64,000 nt of DNA from Lentihominibacter butyricus (GCF_025567305.1 NZ_JAOQJP010000013.1:32418-96417), one strand, 5' to 3'; positions 9,965 to 17,768 are shown, numbered from the stretch's first letter. The notes: generated by a model not told the origin, from the letters alone. A program made the numbers and translations.

Positions 9965-9996
9965 GGGGATGCGAAAATCGCATCCCTGATCATTTT
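9965..9996. terminator. Bidirectional terminator between converging genes
   Basis: Stem GGGATGCG / CGCATCCC (9966-9973 and 9979-9986) with T-rich DNA on both sides: TGATCATTTTTT on the plus strand and CCGTTTTGTTCTT on the minus strand. It ends the immunity array and the HAD gene. Confidence 0.8.
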
Positions 9997-10802
9997 TTGC
10001 TCGCGCGTGCAGCGACGGCGATATCGCCGACTCCGTTCAAAACGATGCTCGGGCGGTAGGCGTAGGTCTTGAGCGTATCTCGGGAGGAAACTCCGGAAAG
10101 CACCAGGACCGTGGACATGCCACTTTCCATACCTGAGATGATGTCAGTATCCATGCGGTCGCCGACCATCACAGCTTCGGCAGAGTGGCAGTTGAGCAGG
10201 CGGAGGCCCGTACGCATCATCAACGGATTGGGCTTTCCACAGAAATATGCCTGAGTGCCGGTCGCCATCTCGATAGGGGCGATCAGTGCGCGGCAGGCGG
10301 GGGCGATGCCGTTTTCGATGGGGCCGGAAACATCGGAATTGGCTCCGATCAGTTTAGCTCCGCTCATGACGAGGTTGGTGGCTTTCGTCAGTGTGTCGAG
10401 CGAATAAGATCTGCCTTCGCCGACGATGACGTAATCCGGATTCACATCATTCATGGTGATGCCGGCGTCGTAAAGCGCATTCAGAAGCCCTGCCTCGCCG
10501 ATCACGAACGCGGAACATCCGGGAGCCTGCTCTTTCAGAAAAGCCGCTGTAGCCAGCGCGCTGGTGTAAAAACGGTCTTCGGGCACATCGAGCCCCATGC
10601 GCGCAAGCTTCTGATTCAGCTCGCGCGGAGTATATCCGCTGTTATTTGTCAGAAACAGGTATTCTTTATCCTCATCGTGCAGCCACTGAATGAATTCGGC
10701 CACACCGGGCAGGATCCGGTTGCCGTGATAGATCACACCGTCCATATCGCAGATAAAGCCTTTTTTCTCATTGAAATCTATTTTATCAGTTGTAATATCC
10801 AT
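9990..10802 (-). CDS. HAD superfamily IIA sugar-phosphatase (NagD/AraL-like)
   Basis: 270 residues from the ATG at 10802, chosen because AGGAGG lies at 10813-10818; the frame is open upstream but without an RBS. HAD motifs are all present: CDMDGVIYHGN (nucleophile and acid/base Asp), LTNNSG, GKPNP with its Lys, and GDRMDTDI. The central cap is of the NagD type. Expected to dephosphorylate small phosphorylated metabolites in the cytosol; the substrate cannot be read. A TATAAT lies upstream (10848-10853 on the minus strand). It is separated by terminators on both sides, so it is probably not part of the adjacent biosynthetic locus. Confidence 0.88.
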   Translation of the reverse strand: MDITTDKIDFNEKKGFICDMDGVIYHGNRILPGVAEFIQWLHDEDKEYLFLTNNSGYTPRELNQKLARMGLDVPEDRFYTSALATAAFLKEQAPGCSAFVIGEAGLLNALYDAGITMNDVNPDYVIVGEGRSYSLDTLTKATNLVMSGAKLIGANSDVSGPIENGIAPACRALIAPIEMATGTQAYFCGKPNPLMMRTGLRLLNCHSAEAVMVGDRMDTDIISGMESGMSTVLVLSGVSSRDTLKTYAYRPSIVLNGVGDIAVAARASKK

Positions 10803-10959
10803 ATACTGCAATCCTCCTTTCCGGATCTGATCAGACTTGATAAACCCATTATAGCACTGCCGGGGGAGATTTCCCATCCGGAGAGCGGAGATTTTACACA
10901 GCAGACGTATGATTTTCCTTTGATTTAATATACCGGCGATATGTTTTACATAATAGAAC

Positions 10960-10986
10960 AAGGGGATGCGAGACCGCATCCCCTTT
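10960..10986 (-). terminator. Terminator of the CCR-ACP-KS operon
   Basis: Stem AAGGGGATGCG with complement CGCATCCCCTT and a 4-nt loop, followed on the minus strand by GTTCTATT. The stem sequence resembles the 9965 terminator. It closes the leftward operon that starts at the 13833-13861 promoter. Confidence 0.75.
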
Positions 10987-11055
10987 GAGTTTCTCTGATG
11001 TTTATTCATGTGTATCGGTATGTAGTGGCGTGCATCGATGTGCGCCTGTTTATAC

Positions 11056-12261
11056 CTATTTATACCGCTCGATCATGACTGCCGCATTGTGACCGCCGAA
11101 GCCGAATGAGGCGGAAACCGCCGTATCGACGTGGATGTCACGCGTTTCAGCCGTGATGTTCAGATCCTCGAAGACAGTCTTGCAGGTGTTGCCGTGCACT
11201 TTGTTGTGCTGGATCGATTCTGCGCAGACCATCGCCTCGATAGCGCCGCTGGCGCCGAGCGTGTGGCCGATGAGGCACTTGGTCGCACTGATCGCCGGCT
11301 GGTTTTCCCTGCTTCCGAACAGCTCCCTTATTATCATCGCCTCAGTCTTGTCGTTGAGATTCGTGGCGGTACCGTGCGCATTGTAATAATCCACATGCTT
11401 ATCGCCGATAAGCTTTTGAAGCATATCCCTGATGACCTTGCCGTCCTCGCGCATAGCGACGATGCTGTATCCGTCGCATGAGCTTTCGAAACCGGTGACT
11501 TCCGCATAGATATGAGCGTTTCTGGCGAGAGCGTGCTCCAGCTCCTCCAGCACGAGCACTGATGCAGCACCTTCACTGAAAAGGAAGCCGTTGCCTTCTT
11601 CGGAAAACGGGTATGCGTAGCCTTCATCGCTGAGCGATGCGCATTTGAGAGCTTCGAAGCCTCTTACGAGCAGCAGGTTTTTGTCCGGCAGGTAGTCGCT
11701 GCCGCCGCAAAGCGCCATGTCGCACTGACCGTTCAGTATGCTCTTGTATCCGCCGCCGACAGCCTCTGTGCCGGAAGCGCATGCCATGCTGAGTACGGAG
11801 CTTCTGCCGTGGATGCCGAGCACGATGGAGATCCATGCTGCCAGTGAGCTCTGCATCGTCATCGGGATCAGCAGCGTGTTGATGCTGTTTTCATATTCGA
11901 GCTGGAACGCCTGGTCCATCAGCTCGTACATGTTGGGAGCGCCGACGCCCATGTATACTCTGGTATCGTCATCAGGCGTTTCGATGCCCGCGTCAGCGAG
12001 CGCTTTGAGCGCTGAAAAGCACGCAGTGCAGGCGCTCTTTGAGCCTCTGCGTTTCACCTGCTTGAGTTTCTTTGCATATTCCGAATCGTCGAACTCAGGA
12101 TACGGTATGTAAAATCTGCTGTGCAGCTTTTCCTTTGCGGGGTTGTCTTTCACGATCTCGTGGAGGTCGACTTTTCTGTCGCAGAGATTGCGGAAGACTT
12201 CGCTGTGCTCCGTTCCGGCCGAGCATATCGCGGACATGCCTGTTATCACGACTCTACGCAT
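11056..12261 (-). CDS. Beta-ketoacyl-ACP synthase (FabF-like), pathway-specific
   Basis: 401 residues, full length for the family. Catalytic triad present: Cys161 in SMACASGTE, His296 in NAHGTAT and His333 in IGHTLGASG. The start codon overlaps the 3' end of the ACP gene (ATGCGTAG), implying translational coupling. It would elongate an acyl chain on the neighbouring ACP by decarboxylative condensation. A lone KS with a private ACP and a CCR homologue, beside a PKS/NRPS operon, suggests precursor synthesis rather than housekeeping fatty acid synthesis; no malonyl transferase or enoyl reductase is beside it. It is the last gene before the terminator at 10960. Confidence 0.88.
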   Translation of the reverse strand: MRRVVITGMSAICSAGTEHSEVFRNLCDRKVDLHEIVKDNPAKEKLHSRFYIPYPEFDDSEYAKKLKQVKRRGSKSACTACFSALKALADAGIETPDDDTRVYMGVGAPNMYELMDQAFQLEYENSINTLLIPMTMQSSLAAWISIVLGIHGRSSVLSMACASGTEAVGGGYKSILNGQCDMALCGGSDYLPDKNLLLVRGFEALKCASLSDEGYAYPFSEEGNGFLFSEGAASVLVLEELEHALARNAHIYAEVTGFESSCDGYSIVAMREDGKVIRDMLQKLIGDKHVDYYNAHGTATNLNDKTEAMIIRELFGSRENQPAISATKCLIGHTLGASGAIEAMVCAESIQHNKVHGNTCKTVFEDLNITAETRDIHVDTAVSASFGFGGHNAAVMIERYK

Positions 12262-12511
12262 CGGCTGCTCTCCCCTTTATCTCGTCGATCTTTTCAACGA
12301 TGTCGCTGATAGTACGCACGTTTGACAGATCGTCGTTGCTGAAAACTATGTCGAATGCCTTTTCGATGTCTCCGACGATCAGAACCTTGTCGAGTGAGTC
12401 GACGTGAAGGTCTGCCGCCAGATCGAGATCAGGCGTGATGGTGATGTCCGGGTCAAGCTCGCTGCCCAGCTCCTCTTTGATGATTTCGATTATCTTTTCG
12501 ATGTTGTCCAT
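12254..12511 (-). CDS. Acyl carrier protein
   Basis: 85 residues with AGGAGG at 12521-12526. The 4'-phosphopantetheine site is the Ser in HVDSLDKV. The protein is acidic and of normal ACP length. It lies between the CCR homologue and the KS, overlapping the latter by 8 bp, so it is the likely carrier for the intermediate those two enzymes handle. The Sfp-type PPTase at 16740 is the obvious activator. Confidence 0.9.
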   Translation of the reverse strand: MDNIEKIIEIIKEELGSELDPDITITPDLDLAADLHVDSLDKVLIVGDIEKAFDIVFSNDDLSNVRTISDIVEKIDEIKGRAADA

Positions 12512-12535
12512 TTCGTAAATCCTCCTGTGCTTGTC

Positions 12536-13762
12536 TTATATTATCTTTACTACCATCCGTCCGGCTGCGCCTTTGTCTTCGTGAAGCAGCTTGTGTGCGA
12601 GCGGGATCTCGTCCCATGAGAAGACCTGGCCGACCGGCTGTCTGATATTGTTTTTCACGATGAAGTCGACGAATCTGTCGTAGTCCTCCGGCGTCGCGGA
12701 ATGACTGCCCTGCAGCCTTTTCTGTCCGAGCCACAGGAAACGCAGATCGAGATTCGTCCAGTATGAAGACGTCGCGCCGCATATCACGACCATGCCGTTG
12801 TTGTCGCATACGAATATCGACGTTGGCATCGTGTCAGCCCCGGGGTGCTCGATGACGATTGCCGGATCCTTGCGCACGCCTGCAGCTTTCCATATGGATT
12901 TCCTGAATTTCATCGCCTCGTACAGCCATTTGCGCTGGACGTCCGGATCTGTGTAATCCGCGACGCTGCCCCAGTGCGTGAAGTTTTTCCTGTTGATGTA
13001 TCCTCGTGCGCCGATCGATTTGCAGAATTCTCCGCGTTCGTCACTCGACACAACCGCGACAGGGATGCCTCCCATAGCGTCGACGAGCGGGATCGCGATG
13101 CTGCCGACAGCACCTGCGCCTCCGTACACGAGCACGACATCGCCTTCTTTGATCCGGTTGCCTTCCCAGTGCGTGAGCATCCTGTATACTGCAACGCCTG
13201 CAGCTGTAAAGGATGCAGCTTCTGCCATGTTGAGCGTCGGCGGGATCTTGTGGCACTGCTTGGTCATCACTTTGCTGAACTGTGCGAAAGAGCCCCAGTT
13301 CCCTTCGTATCCCCATACTCTGAATGTCGGACTGTTCACGGGATCGGCTCCGGCCCGGATCAGCGTACAGTCGTCATCGTACTGCGCCGCACCGACAGTC
13401 ACGTAGTCACCGATCTGAAATTCAGTGACGTTCTTTCCGATGTCGTAGACGATGCCGGACGCCTCGGAGCCGCAGATGTGAAAATCCTCGTGCGGATCCG
13501 AAAAGTTGCCGTTTTCATTTATCACGTTTTTGGGCTTTCCGAGCGCGGCCCAGATGCCGTTGTGGTTGACGCCTGCGTAAAAATTCGCGACGATGATCTC
13601 GTCATCGCCTGGTTCAGGCACGGGAACGATCTCTTCTCTAAATGCAGTCGCCGGATCTCCGAGACGTTCATTTCGCAGCGTCCAGGCGTGCATTTTTTCG
13701 GGAAGCGTTCCGAGCTCAGGCAGAGTGCCCACGTCAAAAAGCTTGGATGTTCTGGTTACCAA
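12536..13762 (-). CDS. Crotonyl-CoA carboxylase/reductase-like MDR enzyme
   Basis: 408 residues starting at TTG 13762, chosen for its AGGAGG 8 nt upstream. It follows the CCR pattern of the medium-chain dehydrogenase superfamily: NHNGIWAALGKP, RVWGYEGNWGSFAQF, the nucleotide loop YGGAGAVG (about 213-220), GARGYINRKNF, VIEHPGADTMP and QKRLQGSHS. Positions matching the CO2-pocket Asn, Glu and His of characterised CCRs appear to be Asn68, Glu153 and His354. If so, it reductively carboxylates an enoyl-CoA with NADPH to an alkylmalonyl-CoA such as ethylmalonyl-CoA. A plain enoyl reductase is the alternative. The gene is first in its operon. Confidence 0.85.
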   Translation of the reverse strand: MVTRTSKLFDVGTLPELGTLPEKMHAWTLRNERLGDPATAFREEIVPVPEPGDDEIIVANFYAGVNHNGIWAALGKPKNVINENGNFSDPHEDFHICGSEASGIVYDIGKNVTEFQIGDYVTVGAAQYDDDCTLIRAGADPVNSPTFRVWGYEGNWGSFAQFSKVMTKQCHKIPPTLNMAEAASFTAAGVAVYRMLTHWEGNRIKEGDVVLVYGGAGAVGSIAIPLVDAMGGIPVAVVSSDERGEFCKSIGARGYINRKNFTHWGSVADYTDPDVQRKWLYEAMKFRKSIWKAAGVRKDPAIVIEHPGADTMPTSIFVCDNNGMVVICGATSSYWTNLDLRFLWLGQKRLQGSHSATPEDYDRFVDFIVKNNIRQPVGQVFSWDEIPLAHKLLHEDKGAAGRMVVKII

Positions 13763-13804
13763 TTATGTTTCCTCCTGCAATGACGCTGAGGTGTAAATAA
13801 AAAG

Positions 13805-13820
13805 GTTTGCCTCAGCTAAC
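13805..13820. promoter_or_regulatory. 16-bp dyad operator, CCR operon
   Basis: GTTTG-CCTCAG-CTAAC, one mismatch from the GTTAG-N6-CTAAC dyad found at 16328, 16394, 17656 and 17753. It lies just downstream of the leftward -10, where a bound repressor would block initiation. Confidence 0.65.
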
Positions 13821-13832
13821 TAGCGTTTTAAA

Positions 13833-13861
13833 AGTATACCTCATACTTTTCAGGTTGTCAA
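13833..13861 (-). promoter_or_regulatory. Promoter of the CCR-ACP-KS operon
   Basis: On the minus strand, TTGACA (13861-13856), 17 bp, TATACT (13838-13833). Near consensus. The leader of about 60 nt runs through the dyad at 13805-13820 to the AGGAGG before TTG 13762. Confidence 0.8.
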
Positions 13862-13883
13862 TCAAATAGTGAAACGATTCGAA

Positions 13884-16073
13884 CTATTCGCCGGCGGCCT
13901 GCCAGAAGCCGTGATACGTGCCGCGCCTGCTCATCAGTTCGTCGTGAGTGCCGTGTTCGGCGATGCGGCCGTTCTCGAGAACGTAGATGCGGTCGCACTG
14001 CATGACCGTGGAAAGCCTGTGTGCGATGATCACTGAGGTCATGCCTTCTGGAAGGCTCATGATGCTGTCGCTGACGGCTTTTTCGGTTACGGTGTCGAGA
14101 CTGCTTGTCGCCTCGTCGAGTATCAGTATGTCAGGCTTTCTGAGCAGTGCTCTTGCGATCGCGAGTCGCTGACGCTGGCCGCCGGAGAGATTGGATGCGT
14201 TTTCCGTGAGGTATGTATCGTACTTCACCGGGAGCTTTTCTATGAAAGTGTCTGCACTGCAAAGTCTGCAGACGTTTTCCGCTTCCTCGCGGGTGATGGA
14301 GCTGTCCGAAAGCGTCAGGTTCTCCATGATGCTGCCGCTGAAGAAAAACGCGTCCTGTGATACGTAGGCGGTTTTGCGGCGTATCAGTTCGAGCGGGAGT
14401 TCATCCAGTAGGTGGTCGCCGATGAAGATATCTCCATGCTCCCATTCGTAAAATCGCAGCATAAGCTTTGCGAGGGTGGTCTTGCCGGAGCCGCTTTCGC
14501 CGACAAGCGCGATCTTTTCTCCCGGGCATATATCGAGAGAGATGTCTTCCAGCGTCTTTTCACGCATGCCGTATCTGAAATCGAGATGACGGATGCTGAC
14601 CGGCAGACGGAAATTTTCCGGAAGAGAGCCGGAGGCCTGCGGTTTTGCATGAGACTCAAGATCCTCTGTCTCGAGGTCGAGCACCTGACCGAGGCGCTGC
14701 GCCGAAACTCTGGCGGTCTGTATCACGGGCTGCAGATCGACGATGTTGTGCACCGGCTCGAGAAAGTACGCCAGCAGCACGTAGAATGTCATCAGCGATC
14801 CGATGCTCATGTTCCCGGAAAGCACTTCGAGCACTCCGGCGAAAATGATGAGCGTGTATCCGATCTCCGAGATCGTTCCGGCAAGGGTCATCTGCACGCT
14901 GCTGATGCGGCCGCCTCTGACCACGGAGCCGATGAGTCTGCTGAAAAGCATATCGGCTTTGCGCGATGAACGCGACTCTGCAGAGTATGCCTTGACGGTC
15001 TCGATGCCTTCGATGTTTTCGATGAAATACGACGATACCTGTGCGTTCTGTTCCATCTGCTCCTCATTGTTCTGCTTGAGCCTGCGGCTGAATGACAGCA
15101 CGACGCACGCGTATGCGGCTGCCGTGAGGATGCTGAAAACCAGGAGCCTGCCGCTTTGCATGTAAAGCACGATGCCCGCAGCTATCACCATCACGGTGTC
15201 TATGAGGGCGGTCAGCACGGTGCTCGAGACAGCTTCCTGGATCTTCGAAGCGTCGCTGAATCTCGAGATGATCTCGCCCGTCCTGCGGGTGCTGAAAAAG
15301 TCCATCGGCAGGCGGATCACGTGTCTGAAATAGCCGGTCATCAGGGATCCGCTGATGTGGGCGGAGATGTGGAGCAGCAGTTTCTGGCGCATTACGGAAA
15401 GCAGGTTCTTCAGCAGGTACAGGGCTGTGATGCCGGCGGTGATGCGGATGAGCATACCTCGGCTGCCGGACGGCACGATCGTGTCGGTGATGAGCGCGAA
15501 GTAAAACGATGCTGCGATGCCTGCGCCGGTTATCAGGAGCGAGAGCATGAAAAGGAGCAGGATCTGTTTTTTCGCGGGTGCGAGAATATTTCTGAGCCTG
15601 CTGCCGAATGATGGGTACTCGGGGTTGCCGGGGCCTGCTGTGTCGGAGCTGACCGCAGTGCCGTGACTGCCGGGCTCGATGAATATCAGCGCGCCGGTCC
15701 ATATCGAGACGAAATCCTGAAAGCTGTACTTGACTATGCCTCTGGCGGGATCGGCTGCAGTGACCCGCTCTGCGCTGATCTCGTATATCACCATGAAGTG
15801 AAGGATGTTCCCGTCTTTTATCACATGCGCGATGGCCGGAAGAGGGATGTCGGAAAGCAGCGCTCCGGGATCGCCTTTCATGCCTTTAGCTGTAAAGCCG
15901 AGCTTTTCGGCGGCTTTCACGAGTCCGTATATGCTGGTGCCTTCTCTGTCAGTACCGGCAAGCCTGCGCAGCCGCGCAACGGGCATTTTCAGTCCGTAGT
16001 ATCCGGCGACCGAAGCCAGACACGCCGCGCCGCAGTCCATTTCATCCTGCTGCCTTATGCAGATGTATTTCAT
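13884..16073 (-). CDS. Peptidase-containing ABC transporter (C39 family), double-glycine peptide exporter
   Basis: 729 residues with GGGAGG before ATG 16073. Residues 1-135 form a C39 cysteine peptidase with Cys14 (DCGAAC), His92 (LHFMVIY) and Asp108 (AADPA). A six-helix membrane domain follows (about 165-450), then an ATPase with GESGSGKTT, LSGGQRQR and ILDEATSSLD. Such transporters cut leader peptides after Gly-Gly and export the remainder. A matching 37-codon precursor gene lies immediately upstream at 16153-16266, separated by a hairpin that probably lowers transporter expression. The CCR operon promoter starts just downstream. All catalytic residues are intact. Confidence 0.93.
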   Translation of the reverse strand: MKYICIRQQDEMDCGAACLASVAGYYGLKMPVARLRRLAGTDREGTSIYGLVKAAEKLGFTAKGMKGDPGALLSDIPLPAIAHVIKDGNILHFMVIYEISAERVTAADPARGIVKYSFQDFVSIWTGALIFIEPGSHGTAVSSDTAGPGNPEYPSFGSRLRNILAPAKKQILLLFMLSLLITGAGIAASFYFALITDTIVPSGSRGMLIRITAGITALYLLKNLLSVMRQKLLLHISAHISGSLMTGYFRHVIRLPMDFFSTRRTGEIISRFSDASKIQEAVSSTVLTALIDTVMVIAAGIVLYMQSGRLLVFSILTAAAYACVVLSFSRRLKQNNEEQMEQNAQVSSYFIENIEGIETVKAYSAESRSSRKADMLFSRLIGSVVRGGRISSVQMTLAGTISEIGYTLIIFAGVLEVLSGNMSIGSLMTFYVLLAYFLEPVHNIVDLQPVIQTARVSAQRLGQVLDLETEDLESHAKPQASGSLPENFRLPVSIRHLDFRYGMREKTLEDISLDICPGEKIALVGESGSGKTTLAKLMLRFYEWEHGDIFIGDHLLDELPLELIRRKTAYVSQDAFFFSGSIMENLTLSDSSITREEAENVCRLCSADTFIEKLPVKYDTYLTENASNLSGGQRQRLAIARALLRKPDILILDEATSSLDTVTEKAVSDSIMSLPEGMTSVIIAHRLSTVMQCDRIYVLENGRIAEHGTHDELMSRRGTYHGFWQAAGE

Positions 16074-16104
16074 GATTTTCGTTACCTCCCGCAGATGAAA
16101 TAAA

Positions 16105-16133
16105 AGAGACTGCCTGCAAGCAGTACAGTCTCT
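16105..16133 (-). terminator. Intercistronic hairpin/attenuator between peptide and exporter genes
   Basis: On the minus strand, AGAGACTG and CAGTCTCT form an 8-bp stem around a 13-nt loop, followed by TTTTATTTC. It lies between the peptide stop (16153) and the exporter start (16073), so part of the transcription should stop here, giving more peptide than exporter mRNA. Confidence 0.65.
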
Positions 16134-16152
16134 GATCGGTGTCGAACAAAGC

Positions 16153-16266
16153 CTAGCGCTTGTATCCGAAAAGTTTCACGCTCCATGCATAAAGCTTCTG
16201 GAGAACGCTCATACCACCGTTGATGTTCATCATTTCCTTTTCAGTCATCTCTGTAAAGTTCTTCAT
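16153..16266 (-). CDS. Double-glycine leader peptide precursor (signal or bacteriocin-like)
   Basis: 37 codons on the minus strand with AAAGGAG at 16274-16280. The leader MKNFTEMTEKEMMNINGG has the acidic/hydrophobic pattern ending in Gly-Gly that C39 transporters recognise. The predicted 19-residue product is MSVLQKLYAWSVKLFGYKR: net charge about +4, amphipathic, with Trp, two Tyr and no Cys. The next gene downstream is a C39-peptidase ABC exporter, the expected maturation enzyme. It has its own promoter (16358-16386) flanked by two copies of the dyad also found at the PKS/NRPS promoters. A pheromone is my preferred reading because of that sharing; a small bacteriocin is possible. No immunity gene or receptor is recognised nearby. 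Confidence 0.88.
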   Translation of the reverse strand: MKNFTEMTEKEMMNINGGMSVLQKLYAWSVKLFGYKR

Positions 16267-16327
16267 CGTGTCACTCCTTTCTGTTAGTATTTGATTCTTG
16301 CCCGCTTGATCAATGAGCATGGTTTCG

Positions 16328-16343
16328 GTTAGAATTAACTAAC
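16328..16343. promoter_or_regulatory. 16-bp dyad operator, peptide promoter (downstream site)
   Basis: Perfect GTTAG-AATTAA-CTAAC dyad located 14 bp downstream of the -10 of the leftward peptide promoter, within the expected leader. Confidence 0.75.
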
Positions 16344-16357
16344 TTAAATATAAAACA

Positions 16358-16386
16358 ATGATAGCGCATGGTAAGATAAAAGTCAA
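16358..16386 (-). promoter_or_regulatory. Promoter of the peptide-exporter transcript
   Basis: On the minus strand, TTGACT (16386-16381), 17 bp, TATCAT (16363-16358). The 5' leader to ATG 16266 is about 85 nt. Dyad sites lie on both sides. Confidence 0.75.
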
Positions 16387-16393
16387 TAAAAAA

Positions 16394-16409
16394 GTTAGTG
16401 ATGGATAAC
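16394..16409. promoter_or_regulatory. 16-bp dyad operator, peptide promoter (upstream site)
   Basis: GTTAG-TGATGG-ATAAC, one mismatch from the dyad consensus, 7 bp upstream of the -35. Its centre is 66 bp from the site at 16328; two sites flanking one promoter could allow looping or dual activation and repression. Confidence 0.6.
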
Positions 16410-16739
16410 TGTATGCGCTAGTGGTGGATCAGCGTGGGGCAGGTGAAGTCTGGCGAGACTGCTTTTTTGTACCAAAATGGAGGCTCGCGTTGCCGGATCT
16501 TGGTGATTTTTTCTGGCGATATCGGTTTCTGCGGCTTGTTTTTATGCTAAAAAGCTGCAGTCGAGGGGTTGGTTTTGGTATTTTATCGCTGCTGGCGGAG
16601 GGTGGATTTACCAGGATCCTCGTTGTGGATGGGCGATTTTGGTATATTTTTGAGAAGAAATCGGCGCTCTTCATGATAAAAAATACCAGGAATGGCGATC
16701 GTCGGGCTGGTTTTTGGTGATGCTGTCGGGCGGCCGGCG
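16410..16739. other. Non-coding interval between PPTase and peptide promoter
   Basis: About 330 bp. Open frames on both strands lack a ribosome binding site and have composition unlike neighbouring genes (Arg/Ser/Pro-rich one way, Trp/Gly/Phe-rich the other). On the plus strand, loosely related T-rich motifs of the type GGTTTTGGTA recur near 16572, 16639 and 16710. I recognise no RNA gene or mobile element. Confidence 0.4.
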
Positions 16740-17480
16740 TCAGCCGAGGAAAAATCTGCGCACCGCGGACTCATCCATAGTGGTGAAGTCCACCGGTTCG
16801 CCGGCGCCGTTGAACACGGAACACATGTGAGTGCCCATACACTTTGAGATGAACCGCCCGGAAATGGCGGGATCGCATACGTCGATCTTCGTTATATCGC
16901 CGGACAGGCCGGTGCCCAGGTATTTGAGATATGCTTCCTTGCGGGTCCATATCGTGTAAAAGGTCAGCGCGCGGCGCTCCTCGGGATCGATGGAGATGCC
17001 GGGGGCAGCGCATCCGCCGGCCGGCAGGTCTTCATCGGGTGCAGTGCTATCCGCACTCGTCAGGCATTCCCCTGCTGAGATGCACCGGTCCAGCGCATCG
17101 CGCTCGTTTTGCGAAAAGGCTATAGACGATATCTGATAAGGAGGATCTGCGATCAGCTCGACGTCGCATCCGGCCTCATCGAGCTCAGAAAATGCGGCGA
17201 GGACTGCGCCGTCTGTATGCGAGCAGCTGAAACGGATCGGAAGTCCGGGAACGTAAGGCTTGCCGTCAGGTGTCCTTTCGAAGCGCGGTCCGCCTGCAGG
17301 GATATCGCAGTGCGACTGCAGATACATGATGACGAGCAGAGTCGCATACAGCGACGTTTTGCGGTCCGAGCCGCGATGGAATTTTCCGATGCTTTCCGCG
17401 CGGCGCCGTGATACGAAGCTCATCAGCGCCTGATCTTCAGCAGTGAAGTTTTCTGAAATCGGCAGATATATGACGTCCAC
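16740..17480 (-). CDS. 4'-phosphopantetheinyl transferase (Sfp type)
   Basis: 246 residues from the GTG at 17480, chosen because AGGAGG sits 6 bp upstream (17487-17492). Diagnostic motifs: GCDVEL with the Mg-binding Asp and Glu, and WTRKEAYLKYLGTGL. A low-complexity insert rich in Ala/Gly/Asp/Pro (about 145-170) separates them. The enzyme transfers phosphopantetheine from CoA to the Ser of carrier domains. With about eight carrier domains encoded in the window, it is the natural activator of this assembly line. It is divergent from the large operon. Confidence 0.92.
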   Translation of the reverse strand: MDVIYLPISENFTAEDQALMSFVSRRRAESIGKFHRGSDRKTSLYATLLVIMYLQSHCDIPAGGPRFERTPDGKPYVPGLPIRFSCSHTDGAVLAAFSELDEAGCDVELIADPPYQISSIAFSQNERDALDRCISAGECLTSADSTAPDEDLPAGGCAAPGISIDPEERRALTFYTIWTRKEAYLKYLGTGLSGDITKIDVCDPAISGRFISKCMGTHMCSVFNGAGEPVDFTTMDESAVRRFFLG

Positions 17481-17620
17481 GAATATCCTCCTTTCATTCC
17501 TGCAAATGCTGCGGATGTTCTCCCCGGACGTGTATCTACACACGTCGCAGAGCGGATACGTGCAGCTTTGCAGATCAAATTAACTGAAAAAAAGCAGAAA
17601 GCACTTTGTTATCTGAATGA

Positions 17621-17649
17621 TTGACAAAGTTTTCTGCAGCGTGTATAAT
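17621..17649 (+). promoter_or_regulatory. Promoter of the 24-kb PKS/NRPS operon
   Basis: TTGACA (17621-17626), 17 bp, TATAAT (17644-17649): full consensus. A dyad begins 6 bp after the -10, covering the expected start site. The leader to ATG 17840 is about 180 nt and holds a second dyad. I see no other gene in the 17481-17839 interval. Confidence 0.9.
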
Positions 17650-17655
17650 TTCGTA

Positions 17656-17671
17656 GTTAGCAACTGCTAAC
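17656..17671. promoter_or_regulatory. 16-bp dyad operator, PKS/NRPS promoter
   Basis: Perfect GTTAG-CAACTG-CTAAC overlapping the predicted +1 of the consensus promoter. Such a strong promoter with a dyad on its start site suggests repression. Confidence 0.8.
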
Positions 17672-17752
17672 TGGAGTAAATAATATACTAAACAAAGATT
17701 GGAGTCAATATGATCGAGACATAAAGGCACCAGTCTTAAATTTTTCGGCAGG

Positions 17753-17768
17753 GTTAGTCGGTGCTAAT
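17753..17768. promoter_or_regulatory. 16-bp dyad operator, second site in PKS/NRPS leader
   Basis: GTTAG-TCGGTG-CTAAT, one mismatch from the consensus, 97 bp downstream of the site at 17656. It could serve as an auxiliary operator. Confidence 0.55.

Noticed and set aside
10185..10928. 247-codon open frame opposite the HAD phosphatase
   Set aside because: No RBS; protein composition is that of an antisense frame, and the HAD motifs on the other strand are complete.
13884..16266. Lanthipeptide or sactipeptide system
   Set aside because: The peptide has no Cys, and no modifying enzyme (LanM, radical SAM) is encoded nearby; the evidence supports only leader cleavage and export.
17710..17724. 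Four-codon reading frame (Met-Ile-Glu-Thr) in the PKS/NRPS leader
   Set aside because: Too short to support; no attenuator structure around it.
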